Program-made: the position numbers and the translations under genes | Origin: Gymnopus androsaceus JB14 | Taxonomy: Eukaryota; Basidiomycota; Agaricomycetes; Agaricales; Omphalotaceae | NCBI GenBank assembly: GCA_009733575.1 | Contig: ML769710.1 | Span: 1 to 64,000 of the forward strand | Direction: 5' to 3' | Length of the DNA stretch: 64,000 bases | Notes under the pieces: generated by a model | Told to the model about the DNA's origin: nothing | What the model saw: only the letters and a program-made list of their open reading frames with translations | Databases searched by the model: none | Part shown: positions 45,260-54,751 of the stretch, piece by piece | How positions within the stretch are numbered: the first letter of the stretch is position 1 | Layout: each line of letters begins with the position of its first letter

Positions 45260-45659
45260 TAGTGTGTGGCTTGGGTCAGGTTGGGTGCCCAAAATGCCAA
45301 CCCGACCCGACCCGGACCCAGTAGGTCGGGTACGGGTTTGATGCTGGGTCCGGGTTCCGGGTTTTCCGAGGTAGTATAAACACTTAAATACTATATATTA
45401 TGACTTTTGTCATATTTAGCGTGTTTAAGCACCCATAAGCGCCCGGGAGCATTTCTAAAAGAAATTTAAGAGTTTTTTTAATTAATTTTACAGGTAAATA
45501 TATCTTTTAATGTACATTATAAAATGTAGGTTTTCTTGACCCTGGGTGGATCCGGGTATATTGCCGGATCTTGGGTCCACAGAGCTGGACCCGTCCCAAC
45601 TCGGCACAGCCACCCGACCCGGAAACCCGGCATACCCGGCATACCCGAGCCACACACTA
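45260..45659. mobile_element. 400-bp hAT-like MITE, 8-bp duplication
   Basis: ACTGTTAT flanks both ends (45252-45259, 45660-45667); ends are TAGTGTGTGGCTTGGGT and ACCCGAGCCACACACTA. Subterminal regions are rich in CCCGACCCG/CGGGT repeats. Eight-base duplication and TAGTG ends fit hAT. Non-coding. Confidence 0.85.
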
Positions 45660-45799
45660 ACTGTTATCTCTGAGAAATCAATAAATAGCTACACTTTGCA
45701 ACAGTGTCTTCCCTGTCTCCATACATATATACTTGGTAAGTACTGCATTTCTAAGCTTGGATGCACTGACATCTCTACAAAGTCCTATGTCCATCTCCT

Positions 45800-47640
45800 C
45801 TCTTAATCTACATGTAGTACAGCAGGCTTTCTCTGACTTTTTGACAAAGTGGTCTTGAAGCACTGAGGAGAAAGCCCTAAAAGGCCCAATCTGAAAGCCA
45901 TACCAACATATGTGTAGACATCAACAATTTGATGACTTCTCTGTTGAAATAAAATTTGGGTAGGTACTCAGGAGTGGGGCCATGGTAGCCAATGATAGAT
46001 TTAATTGCATTGATTATTAGGAAGTTATCCCTGCAATATGCATAGAATAAGTCCATTTTGTATTAGAGGCCCTTTGGTGAAAGTGCAAGTAGCAGTAAGT
46101 CATCTGCTTGCTCAAGGTGAGATATAGCCATTCCTGCTAGCCGGACATCATCATCTGTAACAGGGATATTAAAGTCACTGAAGAAGATGATCCAGAATTC
46201 AGGTGACAGTATATTGCAAATAAGGATTCCGATACTTGAGTCTATGAAATCAGAAAGTTCCCCTTCATGTCCGACTTTGTAACGCATCAGGCGGTAGATT
46301 AATCTGATCCAGTTACATAGTTTACCAGAAGCCACCAGTTTCTGTAGTTTGCACCATAAGGTAGATGGATCTACAGATGGGAAGGCATTTGTGATATCAA
46401 TACTAGCTACTCATAGAGTTTGACCCATCACTCTTGCTTTTTCAATTGCACTTTGAAGGATAAATGCATTGTTGTTTGTGCGGTAGCCTTTCTGGAAGCC
46501 ATTCTGTAACTTCAGAATAATGTTACATGCATCTGCCCATGCTACAAAACATCGCATGATAAGTAGAGTCACAAACTTAAGTATTCAGCTTTCCAATGCT
46601 ATGGCATGGTAGCTCTTGGGATCATAATTTTCTTTTCCTTTCTTGAGAATTGCAATCAGAGCCCAGAACACAGATTTTGTATACAAAAACTATTATAACT
46701 GTAGGTAATATCAATGTCTACAAATTATTTACAACTGTAGGTATAATCACTTTTGATATAGTAATACAATCTGGCATGCAAATCTTGGGCCCTAAAGCCT
46801 CATTTGCACTTATCTCAAGAGGCGGCAGCCCCTAACCCTAACCCCAAACCCTAACTGCTAACCCAGCATGTTTGGCAATGCCGGACTAGCTCTCTGATGT
46901 CAGGGTTCACCCTTTGGTTGAACCCTAACGAGAGCTAGCCACAGCATTGCAGAGAAAGAAAAAAAGAAAAAAGGAATTAAACTAATACCTAATACATTAG
47001 AGATTCAAACGTAGCACACAATTCCCATCAGATGAGCTGACCGAGAATACTGTTATGCCATTAGGCGCATGTATTGTAATGATCCAATTGAAATATACTA
47101 CATTGGCGCTGTTACATTGTAAGTAATTGTTGACATTGGTATTATTTACACTTGTAATTGATTGTAAACAAATCCAATGCTCTAGGTTGGCAATCAGGAT
47201 GCATATGACCTAGGCTGTAGAACATTCTCTTTGGCTAACACATTCATTTACCAGTTTGGTAATGAGAACACTGTCCATGTCCACAATGTCTTTGTAGTGT
47301 ACTTGTTCAATGCCTGCTGTGCTGCTTGCACCATGATTTCCAATCTCAATCTTAGCATTGTCAATAACCCCCACTTTGAATGGTGAATCAAAGAATTGCT
47401 CTGGTGTTGTATCCGCTGTTACATCAAAAATCATGTTAGCAGTTGCTTCAAATTGTGCATGCAGTTCCATGTTGAATGATTGCAGGAGGGGATTTGGTGG
47501 ATTCTTTCAAGCCTCAAACACCTCTTTAAGCTCATTTGCTGAGACAGGTGAAGTTTGTTTTTCACCTTGCACCAGTTTGATAAATTTCTCCTAGAACTTT
47601 GCTGAGTTCTTAGCAGCCAGGAGTTTTACCTATGCACCTA
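45800..47640 (-). pseudogene. LINE (non-LTR) reverse transcriptase relic
   Basis: Minus-strand blocks in order: FIKLVQGEKQTSPVSANELK, MIFDVTADTTPEQFFDSPF, VHYKDIVDMDSVLITKLVNE (47640-47219); then, after an inserted repeat, AILKKGKENYDPKSYHAIAL, LQNGFQKGYRTNNNAFILQS, VASIDITNAFPSVDPSTLWC, LIYRLMRYKVGHEGELSDFI, SSIGILICNILSPEFWIIFF, and the catalytic box LEQADDLLLLALSPKGL. The order and spacing are those of a mushroom LINE clade using QADD rather than YADD. Several stops (again of C-to-T type) are present. Endonuclease and 3' tail are not identified. Confidence 0.75.
46671..47218 (-). mobile_element. SINE-like repeat inserted in the LINE relic, copy 2
   Basis: It interrupts the LINE frame; AGAACA occurs on both sides (46665-46670 and 47219-47224) as a candidate target duplication. 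It holds a CCCTAACCCTAACCCC tract, TTTGGCAATGCCGGACTAGC and, on the minus strand, TGGCATAACAGT (A-box-like) with CGTTTGAATCT (B-box-like) downstream. Shared with 44757-45245. Confidence 0.55.
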
Positions 47641-47689
47641 GAACCATACTCTGATTTGATGAGTCTCAAACTTTGCATGGCAGTTACTG

Positions 47690-47950
47690 CATTGGAAACA
47701 TTGCTCAGGATTGTTTGGATTGGTTGAAAGAGAAGCTTCATGAAGTGGAGGTGATAAAAGATGATGATGATTGGGATTGTCAGACATCATAACATGGGTC
47801 ATGCAAACCTTGCAACTTCTTAAAGAGGAGGAAGGTGGTCTTATAACCGAGAACATTGGATGTGCTCATGTTGTTAAAGAGCTGGAAAAGGATGAAGAAC
47901 TGTGGCAGGTGGCCAAAGACATCATCTATGAGTGTTTATTTTTGAGTTAA
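47690..47950 (+). pseudogene. DUF6914-like protein, copy 2
   Basis: Reads IAQDCLDWLKEKLHEVEVIK, DDDWDCQT, then a stop and frame change where copy 1 reads SWVMQALRL, then ENIGCAHVVKEL-type sequence and TAA at about 47950. About 80 percent identical in DNA to 17180-17414 by eye. Only the C-terminal half is present. Confidence 0.6.
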
Positions 47951-47954
47951 ATGT

Positions 47955-49000
47955 GTTTGTGCTGTAAAAAAGAAAGTATTTTGACTGTCCATTTCAGTCA
48001 GTTAACTCCAGGCCACTGAAAATGACAAGAAATGACAAGCAACACTGTTCACCATGGTAAGAAAAACCATCAAGGCAACGAGAAGGAATTCATGTTGTTT
48101 CTACGTTGTGATACCAGTCCATAAATTATATTTCATTTGTTGATAGTAACCTGTGAGTGGAAATTGGAATGAGAGCATACTTGGGCACTTGGAAAGTCAC
48201 GGTCCGGGTGTTTTTCAACAATATCTCAAGAACAACTTGGAATTTCTATTGGGTCTAAGTTAGAGAGTTTATCTATAGAATATTTACGATTTTTAGATAT
48301 AGGTTACGAAATATATACATGGGAATTAGCTGCTATATGAATATTTCTTAAGAATTTCCAAAATCTGCAGCCATGGATAATTTCTTTCAAGAAAAGCTGT
48401 GTTCACCATTGGAAAGAGTGACATCGAAAACAGGGGTTACAACTTATCCACTAGGAAAATCATTTAATTTGACCTCCCCATTATTGCATGAAGATGCTCT
48501 AAAACTGCCAAAAATGGTCAAAATGACCAAAATGACTCATGAGCCAAAACTTGCACATTTGCAGCTCAGATAGTGGTATCAAATTCAATCATTTTTCTAG
48601 GGGAAAAGTTGTAACCCCTGTTTTTGATGTTGCTCTTTCCAATGGTGAGCACAGCTTTTCTTGAAAAAATTATCCATGGCTGCAGATTTTGGAAATTCTT
48701 AAGAAATATTCATATAGCAACCAGTTCCCATGTATATATTTGTAACCTATATCTAAAAATCGTAAATATTCTACAGATAAGCTCTCAAACTTAGACCTAA
48801 TAGAAGTTCAAAGTTGTTCTTGAGATATTGTCAAAAAACACCCAGACCATTACTTTCTGAGTGCCCAAGTAACATAGACAAGCAATGGAAAAAGTTGAAC
48901 ACACTTAAGCCAACTGTACATCATGGGGATAAAATTGATGCTCTCACCTGTACCAGCACTCACACCAGGCCTAGTAGCATTTCTTGTACAAGCAACAGTA
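47955..49000 (-). pseudogene. Proteasome alpha-5 3'-exon relic, copy 2, split by a foldback MITE
   Basis: Flanks of the foldback MITE (GAAATTGGAATGAGAGCA before, ACATAGACAAGCAATGG after) match consecutive sequence at 17488-17520, and the segment continues with CACACTTAAGCCAACTGTAC, matching the exon-6 boundary of the intact gene. No coding potential remains. Confidence 0.6.
48180..48869. mobile_element. 690-bp foldback MITE with TA target duplication
   Basis: Ends CTTGGGCACT and AGTGCCCAAG with TA on both flanks (48178-48179, 48870-48871). Inverted arms of roughly 290 bp each, near-identical, surround about 100 bp of centre containing repeated AAAATG. Inserted into the proteasome-derived relic, so it is younger than that duplication. 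Confidence 0.9.
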
Positions 49001-49259
49001 GTCCTTCCTGTCCCGCCCAGCACTAGGACCTGAAGTTCTGAACTTCGAAAGTACACCCCAAGCCAGAGCAGAAGCCAGCCCAACTCTTTTCCCACTCTAG
49101 ATTAGACTTCTAAGATTGCCACCAATAGCTCTGAAAAATTTGGTTCTCCATACAGATGTTTGGCTCCGATAGGATAAGATTGTACTACCTTGACCCGCAA
49201 TGGAGTCCCTGCATGTGAAGCAAAGACAAAGATGCCTTGCAGAAGTAGAGTTGATTTCC

Positions 49260-49760
49260 ATTCCAATTTATTGACTATAAAACACCGCCAGCCTTGTTCA
49301 ACACCGGGGGGTTAATTAAGATTTTTGTTAAACATGTTAAACAAAACGTATTGGTAGTATCTGTATAAGCAAATATATCTTTGTTCAACATGTTCAACAC
49401 GACCTATTTGGGACATATCTTCCTATGTCATTCAACATGTTTAACACAGATGATCTGAATACAATATAAGCTACATGAATCCTTGTTGTATATTGTTGAA
49501 CATGTTCAAACCTTTGAGGTTGTTTAACAATGTTAAATGTGAAATATCTCAGGAGTGGACTGTAAACGCGTTGAACATGCGTTAAACACTTTCCTTGCAA
49601 TCCATCTATCTCTAGTTGAACACGTTCAACCCTACCCTAGTGTAATGTGTAACGTGTTGGAGGCCATTTAACGATGTTAAATGTGAAAATATCTCAGGAC
49701 TGTTAGCACATTGAACACATGTCAAATACTTTCCCTGCAACCCATCTTAAACCAGGTTGA
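49260..49760. repeat. Palindrome-rich satellite-like array
   Basis: The near-palindrome TTGAACATGTTCAA and variants (TTCAACATGTTCAACA, TTTAACAATGTTAAAT, TTGAACACGTTCAACC, TTGAACATGCGTTAAAC) occurs about nine times at irregular 20-60 bp spacing. Within the array, a 130-150 bp unit containing GTGAAATATCTCAGGA and CACTTTCCTTGCAA is present twice (about 49515-49610 and 49665-49745). Confidence 0.7.
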
Positions 49761-51806
49761 AACAAATCTGAAGTGGAAATTAATGAAAGAATAAGAAATT
49801 TCGGAGCAACAACTAGTAATTTACCTGAGCTGTAATCAGAGAGTGCAAAATCCATTAGCCCGAAGAAGACTCGCTGTGAACAAGAACCAGTAGAAATGAC
49901 TTTGCGCTTCAAAGACACACTTCATAGATTTAAAATATTGCATGTACCCAGTAGTTTTCCATGCTTTCACCTTGGAACATTTGCAGTAAAGCTTCCAAAC
50001 TCCTCGCCTTGTGTGGGCAGTCACTCTGGTGAGAGTGCATATTGAGTGACAAACTGCACTCATGATTACAGTCAATGCTATTAATGAATCATGAGCAACA
50101 TAGTGTAACTTTGAGATAGTCCACATACCTAGTAGTTTCCTTGCTTTCGGTTTTGACTATTTGCACTAGAGCTTCATCGCCACTCTTCTTGCCACCAGCT
50201 TTAGGTGTTGAAGTTAGAGATTTCTGCAAGTAGCTATCAGGCATTTGTCCTAGCAATGCAATGATTAGTGAAGAAATCCAAAGGAACTTAAGGACTTACT
50301 AAAGTTTGTGTAGAGAGGATGTCGGAAACAAGAGAAAAAGTCAAAAGGGCAAAATGCAACCCATCCCACTATATATACAGCAGGAACAATAAGGGCTACA
50401 GTCCACTCGAATAAGACAAGACCCTGCCAAGTGTGCCGAAACAAGGACAATAATAACAGGCGTAGTCAGAGCTGTATTTATTAATTGCAAATCTATGTAC
50501 ATCTAACTAGAGGTGAACTCAAGTAAGTATTATAAGTCTGTTAGCAAGAATACAACTCACCTTGCATCCATACCAAGGCAATCACCCACACAATTATGGG
50601 CCCTTTGAACCTGAATTTTTCTTCATTCTAGCTACCATTTTGAGATATACTTGGTTCTGCTAGTTGGGCACTTTGACTGCCACAAAACAATAGCCTTGGC
50701 CCCTTCCTCCCGAAGGTCCAAGTTCTAATGTGAACAATATGGTCAGTCCATGGCTATGGCAAAGCTATAAAGCAATTGTGAAAAACCTCAATTCAATCCA
50801 AAACCACTATGTCTTCTCTCTACAAGGAAAATCCTACCTACTCTCATACTTTGCCCACTAACCTTGCTTCCCAATCGTCCGACTATGCAAAAGCTCTCTT
50901 CAGCATTATCCTGCAATGGTAGGAGGAGACTGGCAGCACCACACTACAACAATTTATGAGCTGTGTGGGCTCCATGCTCAAGCATCATACCACTGTCCAC
51001 ATGGGCGAAGTTGGACAATATTTTGGAGCTATAATTGTTTGGGTAAGTAACTGTTCCAACAATATGGCAAATGCATCCTTACCGATGAGCTACACAGTGC
51101 TGTAGCAACTGCATCAATCCAGATGGCAAAAGACTCCCCATTTGTCCCTGGACCCCCACCAAGAGATTCGAGCTCCTGAGTTGTTACATAGATCGGCTCA
51201 TTAGAGTCAAAGCCAGGGAGGAATTAGACAACCTCATTCTGCGACTCTCAGAGATCACAGAACTAGGTCAAACAACAGAACAATACTGCCAATTTGAACA
51301 GAAACTTTGAAATGCTGTTGACTTGCTGGACAAGGTGGGACTGCTTCTCCAAAAGCAAAGCATAAAAGACAACTTCATGACAATATACAGCAATCTGTCA
51401 AGCACAGGCAAACTGGAGGAAAGGGGAGGCATTGTTTCCCCGCTGGGGGAGATTGATCAAAACAGTGGTGATGCATGAACAAGCTAGGATAAATGAGGGA
51501 GCTTTGAATACATTTAATGTACTAAATAGATGGATTTTTGAAATGACTTTACCTCCCAAAGCAATATCAAGTCCATGTCACTGTAATGATTCCTATTGCT
51601 AGCTTTGACCTGAACAATAGGTGTGGCCACATTGGATAATAAGAGTGGCTGGCCAAGTGGCATAACACCCCATGCTTGATTTTGCTTTGGCCCTCCAGAG
51701 TACAAAAACCCCTCTCAAACACTACCATCTCATTTCTACCCACTGAATGGATGTCATCTCTCGCTGCCAAAACCAAAGCCACCAAATGCGCTCCCCAGAA
51801 GTCCTC
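49761..51806. other. Unresolved stretch left of the Gypsy element
   Basis: Minus-strand fragments at 50126-49836 and near 50240 (a lysine-rich piece, LTSTPKAGGKKSGDEALVQ) and plus-strand fragments at 50800-51500 look like decayed coding sequence but cannot be joined into a recognisable protein. The minus frame ending at the Gypsy insertion site (WGAHLVALVLAARDDIHS, 51811 leftwards) may be an exon interrupted by the insertion. Confidence 0.3.
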
Positions 51807-51811
51807 TCCAT

Positions 51812-52688
51812 TGTTAGAACTAGATCCCAAGACTATCTAAAGTATTAAGTAAGTATTTGTGAGCAGGCTTATGGTAATTAAAGCCTAATTGGGTCGCTTT
51901 GTGCAAGTAATAACTACATATGTAATGATAAAAAGATCAATGGACTGTAATATAGTAAGTAAGTCAAGTATTTAAGATGGTTTGGGAGCAATTGGTGATT
52001 AGGTAATAGTAAACTACGGTATTTACGAGTACGATCGGAAAACGGAATAAAATGGCTAGCTCGGTTATGTGGAAGAAGTTATTAGTAAGGTTTTAGTCTA
52101 ATAGATCGTGAGTTGACGATCTATTACAATTACGGGCGTCTATAAGCCAAACGAGGTCGGTCAAAGCGTTACAGTCAATCTATAGTATGGGATTTCTAAT
52201 GTTAGCTATTCTATGTAGTTCTAGTAGTTGTCAGGCACATTGCTGTGCAAATCTATGCGGGGTCGAGGCATAATTGGGAGAGTCAATGCGGAATCAGTTA
52301 ATTAGCGGGCAATTTAGAGTTTGATCATTATTGTATTCAACGATCAACGTAGTTTTAGGTGTCGAAAATGATGGTTTTTGGCAGTGAGCTCAAGGCTACA
52401 GTGTTTTTAGTCTTCAGAGAGAAGTTATATTGGCAAAATACTCAAGCTGAGGATTTACAGGCAAATATCCTCAGCTTTTATAGGTTTGGTAGCTAGTTTG
52501 ATAAGATAAAATGGCAGTGGGAAGCAGTGCGTGGCAGAGTAATCTCTAGCCAATTAAAATAGTGGATTATTAATTACATAACCCGGATTTGAGTGTCTGT
52601 AAGTATTTACTAGTAGTACTAAGGTATATGCGAGTATTGTACCGTAGTTTATGGTAAAAATTAGGTGGGGACGGGTTGATTCGTAACA
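51812..52688 (-). repeat. Gypsy 3' LTR (left end)
   Basis: 877 bp. Bounded by TCCAT on the left. The adjoining minus-strand purine-rich sequence GGAGGGGGTAA is the likely polypurine tract for plus-strand priming. Confidence 0.9.
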
Positions 52689-53113
52689 TTACCCCCTCCT
52701 CGAGGATTAAGCCCCCTCCTCGAAGCTTCCTGTGCATTTGTATGGTTCCCGAGTGAGATTGATTAAAACTTACCTGCCAATCCTGTTTTTAATTCGGCTT
52801 CGGTTTTCAAGGCATTAATTTCATTGGTTGACTCGGCGCTTATTCCCTCTCTTTCGTGCATCCACGACCTTGGATCGCATCTCCTCAATTTCTCTCACTT
52901 TACCGTGTCAGCACCTGGGTGGATGGCGGGGAGGAGGATGAATGTTCCTGGGGAACATTCAGAGACGTTCGGGTGGTTGGAAATTAGGAGAAATTGCGCT
53001 GCATCAAGTATAAAGGCCAACGGAGTTCTTGCAAAATCTTCATTCCCATCCTCATTCTCTTCTTCTACCGACTCTACTCTACGAAATTTGTACACCTTCA
53101 ACAACTTTATGTC

Positions 53114-54566
53114 ATGGCTTCTTCATGCACTCGCTCCCTTTCTCCCGAGTTCTGCTACCCTTCAAGTGAAGGCAGACACGAAAATTCAGTTATCGGGAAC
53201 GGAGATTCGAGCAAGCTTCCTCTTCAAGAACTCCTGTTCGTTTTTACTTCTAATTCTTTGTTTTTATGGCGCTAATTATTCTGCATTTCAGTGATGCTTT
53301 CAAGTTCAAACGCAATTGTCGTCAGATCGCCGTCCGCAAGATTATTGGGCTCCGAGATGAGCTTAAACAATCCAACAATGAGCTCAAACGCGTCACCTCC
53401 GAGCTCCAGCAGCACAACGACGAGCTCAAGCAACTCCGAGAGGCGCATGATTCTTTGGCGCGCTCCTACTCCGACAAACAACAGGGTGCGTTTTCTTGCT
53501 TTTTTGTTTTCCTCTTTATTCTAATTTAGTTTTTTTTTTTAGTGCTCTGTCTAGTGTCTGCAGGTTTCCTTTCCCTCCGTCAACAGAATGCCGTCCTTTC
53601 TTCCGATTCTGCTCACCTTGCCGATGCTCTTGACTTGAGCGAGGCCGCAGATATTTCAGAAGCCTGCATTTCTTTGGTTCCCAGCCTTACTAAATTGACC
53701 TCGGAAGCTATGATGGCCAAGGATCTAGCTCGAAACCCCAATATCTCCGGAGTTGCCGCTCAATCGGTCTACAACGTTGGGTGTCGTGTTGATGCCCCGG
53801 CTTCCTCCCTTTCTGATTGTCTCCGTCACATTTTTATTGCTCGTAACACCGTCTTTCAGGATTCGAACTTCCAATTAGACCGTGCTGTCATTCGTCGTCA
53901 TAAAACGAAATGTCCCTTTCTATCTGTTAATCGTTTGGTCTCGGATGCTGCTCCCAGGTTGGTATTTAATATTATCTCATGATAGTGATTGTTGTAACTT
54001 ATTTATTTATTAGTTCACCATCGGTTCCTGCAGTACCCGTTCAACCTCCTCATCTCTCGTTTCCTGTTCCTCCTGTGGCACCTGTCCAGCCTCCTCATCG
54101 TTTGACTCCTGTCCCTTTGCCTGTAGTACCCATTCCTTCCAGTGTTCGGGTATTCAATCAACTTCTGGCTCCAGCCATTGTTTCCATAGCTGCGTCAGCG
54201 TTTGCTGGCAATCCAGGTGCATCATTGACTTCTGCAGAGGGGTCCGGTCCTACTCAGCCTGCCGTTCGTTCATCTACTTCGTCAATTGCTCCTGGCGCCC
54301 CCAATGCATTGGTTCTTTCATTCGGTCATCTGATTAATGCTTCTCCTTCCTCTACTTGTGTCAACTCCCCGTCTTCTGATCACGTGGTCACACCCCCTCC
54401 CTTGGTCTCATCATCGATTGAAGCTTCTCTCATACACGTTCATGCTTCTTCCAACGTTGCTGCAGGGAAAAAGCGGGTTCGAGATGCTGGCAATGTGGGG
54501 GGTCGTAGTGACAATGAGACCCTTCAGTTTATGGTTTCGACTCCGGAGTCTTTTTCTCGTACTTAA
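53114..54566 (+). CDS. Antisense four-exon gene inside the Gypsy element
   Basis: Exons 53114-53235, 53292-53485, 53564-53957 and 54014-54566 join through GT-AG introns (56, 78 and 56 nt) into 421 codons without a stop or frameshift. The protein starts MASSCTRSLSPEFCYPSSEG. It has a coiled coil at about residues 55-100 (GLRDELKQSNNELKRV, ELQQHNDELKQLREAH), a helical middle (FLSLRQQNAVLSSDSAH to KTKCPFLSVNRLV), a Pro-rich stretch (VPPVAPVQPPHRLTPVP), a Ser-rich linker and a basic C-terminal patch (GKKRVRDAG), possibly a nuclear signal. No known domain. It lies tail-to-tail with pol, before the 3' LTR, in GC/CpG-richer DNA than gag-pol. It could be a captured host gene or an element-specific accessory protein (inference). 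Confidence 0.75.
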
Positions 54567-54751
54567 TTCCGATAGGTAGTACTTCGATTTTCTTCTCTTT
54601 TCTTTTCTTTTCTTTTGCGAATACTTACTATATCATCATTTTTAATACACCTTTTCTTATTTATTTTTCTACCTCTGGGGTACATGTCCATACTGTGCTG
54701 GTTTTTTACCGTTTTACTAGTTTCCGTGTTCGCGTAGGGTATCGTTTTAAT

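Noticed and set aside
46800..46870. Chromosome end (CCCTAA tract)
   Set aside because: Only a few degenerate units, inside a repeat that interrupts a LINE, with ordinary sequence on both sides.
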